Assembly: GCF_036245645.1 (NCBI RefSeq)
Contig: NZ_BTPE01000003.1
Span: 124,001 to 188,000 of the forward strand
DNA from: Algoriphagus taiwanensis
Lineage (GTDB): Bacteria > Bacteroidota > Bacteroidia > Cytophagales > Cyclobacteriaceae
Direction of reading: 5' to 3'
Length of the DNA: 64,000 nucleotides
Below, in pieces: positions 25,505-35,028 of this stretch (positions within the stretch are counted from its first letter, which is position 1; each line of letters opens with the position of its first letter). A program made the position numbers and the translations under genes. Under the pieces are notes generated by a model. That model ran no database searches, was not told the origin of the DNA, and worked only from the letters and a program-made list of their open reading frames with translations.

Positions 25505-25536
25505 TTTGGACAGAATAAAAACATTTTCTACTTTTC
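25505..25536 (+). promoter_or_regulatory. Promoter-like site for the candidate small RNA
   Basis: TTTG (25505-25508), 20-bp spacer, TACTTTTC (25529-25536), one base off TAnnTTTG. It points into the gap, towards the terminator at 25591. Confidence 0.5.
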
Positions 25537-25540
25537 GAAG

Positions 25541-25622
25541 GTATTCATGAATTGAATATCTACAATAGGTTTAATAGGTTTGAGAGCAGGAAAAGGCCGA
25601 AGTCATATTTCGGCCTTTTTTA
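25541..25622 (+). ncRNA. Candidate small RNA, about 82 nt
   Basis: Bounded by the promoter-like site ending at 25536 and the intrinsic terminator ending at 25622. The 5' part can form a hairpin (TATTCA/TGAATA); an unpaired middle follows, then the terminator stem. No known RNA family is recognised. The start is estimated from the promoter. Confidence 0.45.
25591..25622 (+). terminator. Strong intrinsic terminator within a divergent gap
   Basis: AAAAGGCCGAA (25591-25601), 7-nt loop, TTCGGCCTTTT (25609-25619), running on into T: an 11-bp perfect stem. The flanking genes are divergent, so it does not end either of them. Confidence 0.85.
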
Positions 25623-25873
25623 TTTTTTTGAGGCCTTTTATTTTCTCGTAGTCTTTTTCAAACCCAGTTCTCAAAGACTCAAATTCTGTTTTCATTTTGC
25701 CTTGGTTAATGAAGACTAGCAGTTCCTTGCATTAGTTTGCCTCATTAGCTTGCGTTGGAGGATGTCCTTGCATTCAATAAAAAGCCTTGTCAATGAAGCG
25801 ATTAGACAGAGTTCATTTCCGGGAGTTTGTTTTTTCCCAAACCTAGCTTAGTTTCATATTTCAACTGAAACCT

Positions 25874-26554
25874 ATGAAAGGATCTTTCAATTATTTGGGC
25901 GCCGTGATTTTTGGCATTTTTTTTATATCCTGTGAGCGGGGGGAGACGACTCAAGAAAGTCCCCTGGCAGATGAGAAGCAGGCAAATGATTTAGAGCGCT
26001 TTCATAGTAAGGTTGATTCGGTACTGATGGTGAAGACTGCTTGGATTAATCACTGGTCCGAGTCAGTTGGGATGATGGATGGAGCTGATTTTGAGCTCAT
26101 TCTGACTGATTCCATTGATCCGATGGAAATGCCCGAAGCCAACCCGATCAAGGAGGGCGATCCTCTTTTTCCTTATCAATTTCTTCATCCCAAAGGAAAA
26201 GGCACCATAGACATCTACCAATACAAGGTAGAAGCTCAGGAGATTTTAGACCAACCTTTTCTCAATCCCGATTCTGAAGTGATCTGGTATCGGGCAGATG
26301 GGATGAAAGAAAGGTTACTGTTTATGGGTCCTTCAGGCATGTTTGAAGATGGATTTTGGCTCAATGAAAAAGAATTTGTGGTCTTGGGCTATTTTCAGGA
26401 AGAGCAAGGATTCCGGCCTATGGTTTGGGTGATTGATGTGGTAAATCACCGGTTTAGCCAACTTCGGCTCAATAAGGGTACAGAGAGCTACCTTCCTGAA
26501 TCCTACTTGGATAAGAAGCTGAAAGCTGTGGATTTGACTTCCAATGGAATTTGA
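25874..26554 (+). CDS. Putative lipoprotein, unknown function
   Basis: 226 residues. The signal peptide ends in FISC with lipidated C20, then an acidic linker. The body is a soluble, aromatic-rich domain (TAWINHWSESVGMMDGADFEL, GMFEDGFWLNEKEFVVLGYF, MVWVIDVVNHRFSQL) that resembles no family I can name. The FW-x-N-x-K-EFVVLGYF part reads like a blade or beta-sandwich strand pair. It overlaps the NUDIX gene by 11 bp, so the two are cotranscribed, although the products should sit in different compartments. Confidence 0.75.
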   Translation: MKGSFNYLGAVIFGIFFISCERGETTQESPLADEKQANDLERFHSKVDSVLMVKTAWINHWSESVGMMDGADFELILTDSIDPMEMPEANPIKEGDPLFPYQFLHPKGKGTIDIYQYKVEAQEILDQPFLNPDSEVIWYRADGMKERLLFMGPSGMFEDGFWLNEKEFVVLGYFQEEQGFRPMVWVIDVVNHRFSQLRLNKGTESYLPESYLDKKLKAVDLTSNGI

Positions 26555-27176
26555 AAAGCTGATTTTACATCTTGAAAACAGGCTCCAATCCCCATTACCG
26601 GGAAAGGAGGCTCACTTGCAGATGGCGCCACAGCCTATCAATTTGAAGCGCTTTGATCCCAACCTTCCTTCCAATCACCGAAAAAGTGGAGTTTTGCTCT
26701 TGTTTTATCCTGAGCATGGCCAGGCCTACTTTCCCCTGATCAAAAGGCCCCAATATCTTGGCGTGCACAGTGGGCAAGTCGCTTTGCCTGGAGGCAAAAT
26801 GGACCCGGAAGACCTGGATGTGATTCAAACGGCGCTTCGGGAAGCGGAAGAGGAGATTGGGGTAAACCGGCGATCCATAGAGGTACTTGGCAAAATGAGT
26901 GAATTGTATATTCCTGCCAGTAATTTTTTGGTCAGTCCTATTGTGGGCTTAATTAATGCCAAACCGGATTTTATTCCTGAGGAGAAGGAAGTGGACCGGA
27001 TTATTTCCTCTTCTGTTTCTGGTTTTCTGGACAGAAGAATTCGCAAGCAAACCCTTCTTGAATTGGGGTCAGGAATACGATTGGATACCCCATATTTTGA
27101 CATTGACGGGGAAATTGTCTGGGGTGCCACTGCCATGATTTTGAATGAGCTCAGCAGGATTTTGGAAGATCGTTAG
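26544..27176 (+). CDS. CoA-pyrophosphatase-type NUDIX hydrolase (NudL-like)
   Basis: 210 residues. The NUDIX box lies in VALPGGKMDPEDLD followed by ALREAEEEIGV (REAxEExG core); the upstream LLLFYPEHGQAYFPLIKRP with LGVHSGQVALPGG is the CoA-type block that marks NudL/YeaB relatives. These cleave CoA or short acyl-CoA to 4'-phosphopantetheine derivatives and 3',5'-ADP. Cytoplasmic. Its start lies inside the end of the lipoprotein gene. Confidence 0.9.
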   Translation: MEFEKLILHLENRLQSPLPGKEAHLQMAPQPINLKRFDPNLPSNHRKSGVLLLFYPEHGQAYFPLIKRPQYLGVHSGQVALPGGKMDPEDLDVIQTALREAEEEIGVNRRSIEVLGKMSELYIPASNFLVSPIVGLINAKPDFIPEEKEVDRIISSSVSGFLDRRIRKQTLLELGSGIRLDTPYFDIDGEIVWGATAMILNELSRILEDR

Positions 27177-27237
27177 TCTTGCTTTGGGGAAATCAGGGTT
27201 TTTTGGGTATTGTTGCAGACCAAGAATTATTTAAAAT

Positions 27238-28491
27238 ATGGAGGAATCTGGCCCTTTATTAACCAATGACGCAGTAGTATTTGGACTATTGGCGGTGACC
27301 TTAGCCTTTGTTTTCGCTACCTCTGCTAGCAAACATCCCTTTTGGCAAAAGTTCTATCGCTACGTGCCCACCGTACTGCTTTGTTACTTTATTCCTGCAG
27401 TCTTCAACTCATTGGGAATTATTTCAGGAGAAAGCTCCCAGCTCTACTTTGTGTCCTCCAGATATTTACTTCCGGCTTCATTAGTCTTATTTACCATCAG
27501 TATTGATCTCAAAGGAATCTTGAAACTGGGTCCAAAAGCTCTGACCATGTTTTTAGCAGGGTCTGTGGGGATCATGCTGGGAGGTCCTTTGGCGCTTTTG
27601 ACAGTAGGGGTGATGTTTCCCGATATTTACTCAGCAAGCGGTCCGGATGAGCTTTGGAGAGGCTTGTCCACGATAGCCGGCAGCTGGATAGGAGGAGGAG
27701 CAAATCAGACCGCGATGCTTGAAGTATTCGGGGCGAGTCCCGTACTTTTTGGACAGATGATCGCAGTGGACGTACTCGTGGCCAATCTTTGGATGGCCTT
27801 TTTGTTGTATTGGGCTGCCAAACCGGAAAAGTTGGACAAACTCCTGAAGTCGGATAATTCGGCCATTTATGAATTGAGAGACCGAATTACCAAATTCCGG
27901 GAAGGAATCATGCGTATTCCGAGTTTGGGTGATACCATGATGATCTTGGGAGTTGGATTTGGTGTTACAGGCATTTCCCATCTATGTGCTGATTTCCTTG
28001 GCCCTTGGTTTGGGGAGAATTATCCTGAATTGGACCAATATTCCTTGAATTCCACCTTTTTCTGGATAGTGGTGATTGCTACTACTCTAGGCTTGATTCT
28101 TTCTTTCACCCGAGCCAGAAATCTGGAGGGTGCCGGAGCATCAAGGATGGGTTCGGTTCTTTTGTATGTTTTGGTTGCTACTATAGGGGCTCAGATGGAT
28201 TTGGGAGCAGTTTTGGACAACCCAGTCTTTTTCTTAGTCGGGATTTTTTGGATGATATTCCATATTCTGATCATGGGTTTTGTGGCCTGGATGATCAAGG
28301 CTCCGTTCTTTTATGTAGCGGTCGGATCTCAGGCTAATGTGGGAGGTGCTGCTTCAGCACCGATTGTGGCAGGAGCATTTGATGCGTCTTTGGCTCCCGT
28401 TGGAGTTTTGCTTGCTGTTTTAGGCTACGCAGTGGGAACCTACGGAGCCTATTTGAGTGGGTTGATGATGCAGGCTGTATCCAGTTGGTGA
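27238..28491 (+). CDS. DUF819 family integral membrane protein
   Basis: 417 residues, about ten or more membrane helices. Family-typical stretches are VPTVLLCYFIPAVFNSLG, SSRYLLPASLVLFTISIDL, GSWIGGGANQTAMLEVFG, VGSQANVGGAASAPIVAGAF and VLLAVLGYAVGTYGAYLSG. The twofold repeated Gly-rich motifs (IGGGANQ and NVGGAAS) look like the discontinuous helices of transporters; DUF819 is thought to be a transporter family but its substrate is not established. The last base of the stop (TGA) is the first base of the ferredoxin start (ATG). Confidence 0.9.
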   Translation: MEESGPLLTNDAVVFGLLAVTLAFVFATSASKHPFWQKFYRYVPTVLLCYFIPAVFNSLGIISGESSQLYFVSSRYLLPASLVLFTISIDLKGILKLGPKALTMFLAGSVGIMLGGPLALLTVGVMFPDIYSASGPDELWRGLSTIAGSWIGGGANQTAMLEVFGASPVLFGQMIAVDVLVANLWMAFLLYWAAKPEKLDKLLKSDNSAIYELRDRITKFREGIMRIPSLGDTMMILGVGFGVTGISHLCADFLGPWFGENYPELDQYSLNSTFFWIVVIATTLGLILSFTRARNLEGAGASRMGSVLLYVLVATIGAQMDLGAVLDNPVFFLVGIFWMIFHILIMGFVAWMIKAPFFYVAVGSQANVGGAASAPIVAGAFDASLAPVGVLLAVLGYAVGTYGAYLSGLMMQAVSSW

Positions 28492-28724
28492 TGAAATATA
28501 AGCGAAAGTTAGTGCTGGTATGCACAGGTAAAGATTGCAAAAAGGAAGGTGCAAAGAAGCTTCAAAAAGAGCTTGAGAATGAGCCTGAGCTGAAAGGAAA
28601 GTGCAAATGGATAAAGACGAGATGTCTGGACCATTGCAAATCAGCACCTATGGTCGTGGTGGGTGATTTCTTTTGTAAAAAAGCCACCGTTCATAAGGTG
28701 GCTGAAATAATAAAAAAGTCCTGA
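28491..28724 (+). CDS. Small thioredoxin-fold 2Fe-2S ferredoxin
   Basis: 77 residues from the ATG at 28491. The four cluster Cys are C11 and C16 (LVCTGKDC) and the two in TRCLDHCKSAP, matching the (2Fe-2S) ferredoxin/NuoE-like thioredoxin fold in its short single-domain form. It is an electron carrier in the cytoplasm; the partner is unknown. It shares one base with the DUF819 gene and is followed by a hairpin terminator. Confidence 0.9.
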   Translation: MKYKRKLVLVCTGKDCKKEGAKKLQKELENEPELKGKCKWIKTRCLDHCKSAPMVVVGDFFCKKATVHKVAEIIKKS

Positions 28725-28736
28725 AGATCAGGACTT
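28712..28736 (-). terminator. Terminator between ferredoxin and ybjQ-like genes
   Basis: AAGTCCTGA (28716-28724), loop AGA, TCAGGACTT (28728-28736); six T follow on the minus strand, while the plus strand has a weaker TTGTTGTTT. It ends the leftward gene and probably the rightward one too. Confidence 0.8.
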
Positions 28737-28741
28737 GTTGT

Positions 28742-29062
28742 TTAAAGCTTGGAGACTTTTACGGCAGTGCCACTGACAGTGACCATGAGCATTCCTTCTC
28801 GTATGGTTTCATAGTCGAGGTCAATTCCCACGACAGCATTGGCCCCAAATGCCCTTGCCTGCATTTCCATCTCTACCATGGCTGTTCCTTTTGCTTCTCG
28901 GAGAACCTGTTCGTAAGCGGAAGATCTGCCTCCGACGATATCAGTGATGCTGGCAAAGAAGTCTTTGAAGATGTTGGCTCCAATGATAGTCTCTCCGGTG
29001 ACTACTCCGAGGTATTGTTCGATTTGATATCCTTCCAGGCTTGGTGTGGTTGAAATAATCAT
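28742..29062 (-). CDS. YbjQ/UPF0145 family protein
   Basis: 106 residues. Recognised by MIISTTPSLEGYQIEQYLGV, GETIIGANIFKDFFASITD, VGGRSSAYEQVL and ARAFGANAVVGIDLDYE. The fold is a small pentameric alpha/beta ring (YbjQ-like, listed as heavy-metal-binding domain, though metal binding is not shown for most members). Cytoplasmic, lone gene. Confidence 0.93.
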   Translation of the reverse strand: MIISTTPSLEGYQIEQYLGVVTGETIIGANIFKDFFASITDIVGGRSSAYEQVLREAKGTAMVEMEMQARAFGANAVVGIDLDYETIREGMLMVTVSGTAVKVSKL

Positions 29063-29262
29063 AAAATTGAATTTTAAGAGTTGATTAATGTATTAGCTGG
29101 TTCAATTGCCTAAAAATAGGTTTAATGCTCCGGAAATTCATGAAATAAATCATTCTTTATGATTAGAAATAAATGACAAAAACATATTAGTTTTCCCTCA
29201 ATTCTCTTTAGACTAGGGATTGGAAATTTGGAAATGACTAAAGAAAAGATCCGATTTAACCT

Positions 29263-32200
29263 ATGATTTCATTCCAGCAATTTGATATTTCTGATTTTCT
29301 GAATGAACTGGATGAACCCGTAATGCTTCTGGACGCTGAGGAGATCTTGTATTTTAATACATTCTTTCTTAAGCATTACCAGCCGTTAAATGAAAACTGG
29401 AAATCTTATTTCAGCTCTCCTGAAATAGGAAAGGAGTTGGATCATTTTTTCCAAACTGGAAAGAAAACAGAAGCTAAATTCTCCTCTCGTTTACTTGCCA
29501 AAGGGGGGGGAGACCAATCCATCGAGTGGTCTTTTTACTCTTTACCCTCTTCCTACACCTCTCATTTCCTCATTGCAAAAGGTTTAGCCAAGCCTGAGAG
29601 AAGCGATGGGCAACAGGACCAAATCCTGAACTCCTCGAGAAGGGCGGATTTCATGCAGAGTATTCTCAATAATAGCTATGACCTCATAGCTATCTTGGAT
29701 GAGAAGGGAAAGTACAAATTCATCAGTGATTCGGTTTCTGAGAAGTTGGGCTTTCCTCCCGAAAGCATTCTGGGAAATAGTTATCTGGACTGGATCGAAA
29801 AGGGCTCCATCGAAATGGTCAAGGGTAGTTTTGAGGAAGTGCTTAAATCCAAAGACAAAGAGGTGCCAATTGATTTCTGGGTTCGGCTGCCCAGTGGAAA
29901 ACGGGTTTATCTGGAAAGTTTTGCAAAGAATTTATTGGACCATCCCGACATTCAAGGGATTATGTTCAGTTCCAGAGATATCACCGAGTTTATCGAAACT
30001 GAGCGTTCGCTGACCCGAAGGTTTGATATTGAAAACCTCATCAATCAGATTTCGTCCCAAATGATCAGCGCCAATCTGACGGATCTGGAAGAGCAGCTTG
30101 ATTTGTCTTTAGAAAAGTTTGGGCAGTTTTTTAACGCCCAACAGGCGGAGGTAGTCATTATCAACAAGGAAACCAAGGAGCTGGAAATTATCAGTTCTTG
30201 GACTTCATCTACAGAGAATAAGTCCATAACAGCAGGCCCGAGGTACTTTTCTTTGCTCAATTCGGTCAAAGCTGACCTTGAAAACGGAAAGGTCAAACTA
30301 TCTGCTCTTCCCTCCACTTCATCCAAGCGGGGAGTCAAAGATCAGGTAGAAATCATTTTCATACCTCTTCTCTCTGAGGAGAAGTTGTTGGGATTGGTTC
30401 AGTTTGAAATAGAGAATCCCTCATTTCCAATTCTGGAAAAAGAAATACAGGTCCTAAGACAGCTTGGTGACATCATAGCCGGTGCCTATCTGGGGAATCT
30501 GATACTCAGAAAGCTGGAAAGAAACGAAAACCTGCTTGCTTCCACGGAAGTTTTGTCCAAATCGGGCTCATGGAGATACAGTGCATTTAGGGACAAGTTT
30601 TTTTTCTCCGCCGGTTTTTCTCAGCTATTGGAAATTGGGGATAAATCCCAATATGTCGATGCAGCTTTTTTGCTGTATAAAATAGACAAACCCTTCAGAG
30701 AGCGATTTATCCAAGATCTAAAAAAAGCCTCTGCTCAGCTTACGCAGTGCTCAGGGGAATTTACCATCACCAAAGCAGGAAGCTCGGTTCGGTATTTTCA
30801 TTATGAAATCGTCGGCAAAAAAGAGTATTTGTCCCAAGGACTTGAGGTGTATGGTTTTTGCAGTGATATCACCCAAAAGAGAATCTCCGATAATAACCTG
30901 AGACTTCAGTCTCAAATTTTGGCCCAAGTGGTCGACCCCATTATGGTGGTCAATGAGGATTTGGAGGTAATTTATCTCAACGAGGCTGCAATCCAATTAT
31001 GCTGCCCTGAGACATCCAGATCATTTAAGGGCAGAATCGAAGACCTGATTGATTTTGGATGGGATAGCGGCGAAAGGCTCATTGACTTCATTAAGAATCT
31101 GAATGTGGGAGAGGTCTGGAAAACAGAGCGGCATTTGGCTACTGTCCATACTTCCCGATCACCTTTTGAAGTCTCTGCTAGGGCTATTCATGCAGAAAGT
31201 GAGGAGAAAATAGGCTATTCTCTGATTTTCAGAAATCTCGAAGAGAAATATAAATCCGAACAAATTGCACAACGAGCCCGGTTGATTGTGGAAAACAGTC
31301 CGGCGGTTTTGTTTCGGGTAAATCCCTCAAAGAATTACAAAATCAAATATATCTCTCAGAATATCAGTCGGTTTGGATACAATGCTGAGGAGTTGATTGA
31401 GCAGGGAGTCTCCTTCCTGGATTTGATATACCCAGAGGATTTGGAAACTCTGCTAGCCAAGGCAAATGTGGTCAAAGGAGATATGCAGGGTCTGGCCTTT
31501 TCTGGAGAATACCGAATCGTAAAACCGGATGGAAGTTTAGTGTGGGTTGAAGACCGTACCTCGGAAGTTTACGATGAGTTGGGAAAAGTCTATCTCCATG
31601 AGGGATTGTTTCAGGATATTTCAGACAGAAAGAACTTTGAGATGGTTCAGGAGCAGCGAGACCGTCAGTACCGTATGCTCGCCTCCAATATTCCCGATAC
31701 CAATATTTTCCTCTTGGACAAGAATAGGAGATATATCCTGGCCGAAGGAACCAATTTTGAAAAGTGGGGGCTGAAGAAAGAAGATTTTGAAGGGAAATAT
31801 CTTAAGGATTTCCAGCTCACTGAGTATGAGCAAGTCAATGAAATCTTAAATCGCGTATACGAAAATCAGGAAATCGTCGAGTCCGAATTTTTCCTCAAAG
31901 ACCGATATTATCAGCGGATTATCAGACCTATTGTGGAGAATGGGCAGGTAGAGTTTGCGCTCAGTATCGTAAGGGATATTCACTCAGAATATCAGGCCAA
32001 AGTCAATCTCAAGCAGTCTGAAGAAAAGTACAGAAGACTGGTGGAAGAGTCTACCGAAATCATTTTTTCACTATCTGAAGCTTACCTTCTGCATTATGTG
32101 TCACCAAATGTTAAGCAGTTTTTGGGCTATGATTCTGAGGAAGTGATCGGAAGGAGCATCTTCGAGTTCATCCACCTGGATGACTTGGATGTGTTCCAAA

Positions 32201-33564
32201 AGATGATCAGCGAGACTCAGGATTTTCTTGCCAAAAACCAGTTTTTGGAATTCAGACTCCGGCACAAAAACGGAGAGTACAGGGTATTCAATTCCAATGG
32301 AAAACTGATCGAAGACAAGCAGGGCATCCATCGGTACTATACTGGAGTGGCAAGGGATATTTCCAAGCTGAAAGAGGCTCAGAAGGAGCTTTTGATTGCT
32401 AAGGAAAAGGCTGAACTCGCTTCTCAGGCCAAATCCCAATTCCTCTCTGTGATGAGTCATGAAATCCGGACCCCGATGAATGCAGTCATTGGTCTCGCCC
32501 ATTTTCTCATGGAAGAAGACCCAAGGCCGGATCAATTGGAGAATTTGAAAACGCTTCAGTTCTCGGCTGAGAACCTGATGGCCTTGATCAATGACATTCT
32601 TGATTACAACAAGATAGATTCCGGAAAAGTAGAATTGGAAAAGGCACCTTTTGAAATCCGCAACATGGTGCACCGAATAGTCCACTCGCACAGCTTTTTG
32701 GCTAATGATAAGGGCCTGAAGATTTATTGTGAAGTGGATGAGTCTATTCCTCAAGTGATCTATGGCGATGCCTTGAGGCTGGGACAGGTAATGAACAATC
32801 TGGTATCCAATGCCATCAAGTTTACTGAAAAAGGCTTTGTGAGAATTCAGATTTCCAGAGAATTTGTTCAGGGAAATTTGACTGAAATCAAGTTTTCCTT
32901 TGAAGACACTGGAATAGGCATACCCAAGGAAAAAGTAAAAACGATCTTTGAAGCTTTCACTCAGGCATCTTCAAGTACCAGCCGCAAATATGGAGGTACT
33001 GGATTGGGATTGGCTATTGTGAAACGCTTGGTGGAACTTTTCGGAGGGGAAATTGAGGTTCATGCCAGATCCGGAGGGGGAAGTATTTTCGAATTCACTC
33101 TTCCGTTTGAGTTTGACGATGAGAAAGCCAAGTCAATGGAAAAGACGCTGATTCAAAATCAACGATCTCTCCATAATGCATCAATTTTGGTGGCAGAGGA
33201 CAACTCAGTGAATCAGATTTTAATTAGAAAATTCCTTACCAAGTGGAATACAGGAAGCTGGGTCATTGCGTCGGATGGAAAAGAAGCTCTGGAAGCCTAT
33301 GAAAAGGGAGATTTTGATCTGGTATTGCTGGATCTGCAGATGCCCGAATTGGATGGCTTTGAAGTAGCAAATACCATCAGGGGACTGAATGACGAAAGGA
33401 AGTCAAAGGTTCCGATTTTGGCTTTGACTGCAGCCTCCATCAACGAAATTAAAGATGAACTGGCTGCTGCGGGTTTTAATGATTTTATCCCCAAGCCATT
33501 TTCCCCGGAGGGGCTTTATGATAAAATTTTCAAGTATCTGAATACAAAAGAAAGTATTGAATGA
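29263..33564 (+). CDS. Multi-PAS/GAF hybrid sensor histidine kinase
   Basis: 1433 residues without membrane helices, so it senses in the cytoplasm. Order: degenerate PAS (about 8-110), PAS (129-245), GAF-like (252-415), PAS-like segments at about 425-540, 545-660, 675-790 (KYISQNISRFGYNAEE), 800-910 and 920-1040 (HYVSPNVKQFLGYDSEE), then HisKA with H1066 in MSHEIRTPMN, HATPase (NNLVSNAIKF, DTGIGIP, GGTGLGLAIVKRL) and a receiver with D1357 in LLDLQMPELDG and Lys in IPKPF. The many PAS units point to integration of several small-molecule or redox cues. It could phosphorylate other partners by phosphorelay; the outer-membrane-like gene follows after 60 bp. Confidence 0.95.
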   Translation: MISFQQFDISDFLNELDEPVMLLDAEEILYFNTFFLKHYQPLNENWKSYFSSPEIGKELDHFFQTGKKTEAKFSSRLLAKGGGDQSIEWSFYSLPSSYTSHFLIAKGLAKPERSDGQQDQILNSSRRADFMQSILNNSYDLIAILDEKGKYKFISDSVSEKLGFPPESILGNSYLDWIEKGSIEMVKGSFEEVLKSKDKEVPIDFWVRLPSGKRVYLESFAKNLLDHPDIQGIMFSSRDITEFIETERSLTRRFDIENLINQISSQMISANLTDLEEQLDLSLEKFGQFFNAQQAEVVIINKETKELEIISSWTSSTENKSITAGPRYFSLLNSVKADLENGKVKLSALPSTSSKRGVKDQVEIIFIPLLSEEKLLGLVQFEIENPSFPILEKEIQVLRQLGDIIAGAYLGNLILRKLERNENLLASTEVLSKSGSWRYSAFRDKFFFSAGFSQLLEIGDKSQYVDAAFLLYKIDKPFRERFIQDLKKASAQLTQCSGEFTITKAGSSVRYFHYEIVGKKEYLSQGLEVYGFCSDITQKRISDNNLRLQSQILAQVVDPIMVVNEDLEVIYLNEAAIQLCCPETSRSFKGRIEDLIDFGWDSGERLIDFIKNLNVGEVWKTERHLATVHTSRSPFEVSARAIHAESEEKIGYSLIFRNLEEKYKSEQIAQRARLIVENSPAVLFRVNPSKNYKIKYISQNISRFGYNAEELIEQGVSFLDLIYPEDLETLLAKANVVKGDMQGLAFSGEYRIVKPDGSLVWVEDRTSEVYDELGKVYLHEGLFQDISDRKNFEMVQEQRDRQYRMLASNIPDTNIFLLDKNRRYILAEGTNFEKWGLKKEDFEGKYLKDFQLTEYEQVNEILNRVYENQEIVESEFFLKDRYYQRIIRPIVENGQVEFALSIVRDIHSEYQAKVNLKQSEEKYRRLVEESTEIIFSLSEAYLLHYVSPNVKQFLGYDSEEVIGRSIFEFIHLDDLDVFQKMISETQDFLAKNQFLEFRLRHKNGEYRVFNSNGKLIEDKQGIHRYYTGVARDISKLKEAQKELLIAKEKAELASQAKSQFLSVMSHEIRTPMNAVIGLAHFLMEEDPRPDQLENLKTLQFSAENLMALINDILDYNKIDSGKVELEKAPFEIRNMVHRIVHSHSFLANDKGLKIYCEVDESIPQVIYGDALRLGQVMNNLVSNAIKFTEKGFVRIQISREFVQGNLTEIKFSFEDTGIGIPKEKVKTIFEAFTQASSSTSRKYGGTGLGLAIVKRLVELFGGEIEVHARSGGGSIFEFTLPFEFDDEKAKSMEKTLIQNQRSLHNASILVAEDNSVNQILIRKFLTKWNTGSWVIASDGKEALEAYEKGDFDLVLLDLQMPELDGFEVANTIRGLNDERKSKVPILALTAASINEIKDELAAAGFNDFIPKPFSPEGLYDKIFKYLNTKESIE

Positions 33565-33624
33565 TGGGTTTAGCATTAATTTTGCCTTTCAGCAGGCTGA
33601 TTTAAATCTTGACCTTCCTGTTTC

Positions 33625-34941
33625 ATGTCTACCTACCTTAGGTTTTTTCTTACTTTTCTGTTGATTGGTTTTTCTGGGACCTTATTTTCCCAGCAATTGA
33701 TCAATAAGCGGCCTACATTTTATGCATACACGGGGTTTTCCGGCGCAAATCTTACCCAATTCAATCAAATGCTAAAAGACAGGGGGCTGTCTTCTCTGAG
33801 AAACAGATATTCCAGCTTGGGACTTGGCTATCAGGCTCGAATCAATGATTTCGTCCTGGGGTTTGATCTAGGCCAACACACCGGAAAAGCAAGTCAGCTT
33901 GATGATATGGAAATCCGATATCGGACGACGAGGGCACTTTTCAATGTGGGGTATTCAATGACCGAGGAGGGTAGATTTCAATTGATTCATTATTTGGGTT
34001 TAGGATTCGGATTCATGAATTTTCAAATGCTCCCCGCAGAATTGGACCGAAACCTTGAGCTTTTCCTCCAAGAACCTCAGCAAGGCTTTATTTTGAGGAA
34101 AAACAACATTCATGAAGGCACTTCTCAGTTTGGAAATTTCTTGACAGAGATAGGTTTTCAATTAAGTTATGATTTTCCTATTCCCGGAAGAAAAGAAGCC
34201 CTGCAAGTCATGGCTAGAGGAGGATATTCTTTTAGTCCATTTGAAAATTCCTGGAATATGAATGGCATTGCATTCGACAATGCTCAATCCGGTGCTTTTA
34301 TCCGTGTTGGAGCGGGGATTTCCCTTCCTGATCGAAATTTCTTTTACAAGGATGCCTCTATTGGTATTTCTCTGGTGAGGGGAATTCATTTTACCCGTCC
34401 TGATGAATTGAATACCTATCTTGAATCGTTTGACTATCAGCCTTTAGAAGGAAAGCCTTCTAATTGGGGCTTGCGGATTTTGGGAGAAACAGAGGGTCTT
34501 CTTTATGGAGTTGATGTCTTTAATCTGGCGATGAGTGGACAAGCAAGCAATTTCCAAGATCACATCTTGAACAGTTTGCGCGTCTATGCAAACGGAGGCT
34601 TGAAGCTTATCCAGTACGGCAATTTTGCATTCGGATTTTTGGGAGGTTTAGGCTATGGGAATCTACGGTATACGCTTAGTGAAGTGAATAAGCCGGACTT
34701 TCCTGAGCTTTTCGAACAGCGGTATTTTGATGGATACTTGAGGAGTTCGGGAGTAATGGTCAAACCCGAGGCGTTTTTTGAATACGGCCTTCCAATGACC
34801 AAGCGTAAACTTTTTGATCTGGTATTTACTGCGTCGGCAGGATATGAATTGGCTTTTCCAGGCTACCAGTTAGGTGAGATTTCTATGAATAAATATATGT
34901 CTGGCAGCTATTTGCTTTTTGGAATTGGGGTAAGGCCTTGA
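33625..34941 (+). CDS. Secreted, probably outer-membrane protein of unknown function
   Basis: 438 residues with a signal peptide (1-23, ending TLFSQ). The mature protein alternates short amphipathic strands with Gly and aromatics (FYAYTGFSG, SLGLGYQARINDFVLGFDLG, FGFLGGLGYGNLRYTL), as beta-barrels do. No family is recognised and there is no T9SS tail. It follows the hybrid kinase on the same strand and may be under its influence, but that is only proximity. Confidence 0.75.
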   Translation: MSTYLRFFLTFLLIGFSGTLFSQQLINKRPTFYAYTGFSGANLTQFNQMLKDRGLSSLRNRYSSLGLGYQARINDFVLGFDLGQHTGKASQLDDMEIRYRTTRALFNVGYSMTEEGRFQLIHYLGLGFGFMNFQMLPAELDRNLELFLQEPQQGFILRKNNIHEGTSQFGNFLTEIGFQLSYDFPIPGRKEALQVMARGGYSFSPFENSWNMNGIAFDNAQSGAFIRVGAGISLPDRNFFYKDASIGISLVRGIHFTRPDELNTYLESFDYQPLEGKPSNWGLRILGETEGLLYGVDVFNLAMSGQASNFQDHILNSLRVYANGGLKLIQYGNFAFGFLGGLGYGNLRYTLSEVNKPDFPELFEQRYFDGYLRSSGVMVKPEAFFEYGLPMTKRKLFDLVFTASAGYELAFPGYQLGEISMNKYMSGSYLLFGIGVRP

Positions 34942-34994
34942 TTAAAAAGTAAACGAGGATCTACTTTTATCTAAGTTTTACTTCCTTCAGTTGA

Positions 34995-35023
34995 TTGTAT
35001 TTCATTTTTTGCTGTTATTTTTG
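34995..35023 (+). promoter_or_regulatory. Promoter of the riboswitch-metH-metF operon
   Basis: TTG (34995-34997), 18-bp spacer, TATTTTTG (35016-35023), an exact TAnnTTTG match. The expected start falls at the 5' edge of the SAM-I aptamer. Confidence 0.7.
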
Positions 35024-35028
35024 TCCAG

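Larger units (their letters stand above)
25363..25873. other. 511-bp divergent gap with a candidate small RNA gene
   Basis: No convincing protein frame. 25363-25500 is AT-rich leader of aceK. 25505-25536 is a plus-strand promoter-like site and 25591-25622 a strong plus-strand terminator, which together define a short transcription unit. 25630-25873 holds nothing I recognise beyond the 5' region of the next gene. Confidence 0.6.
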
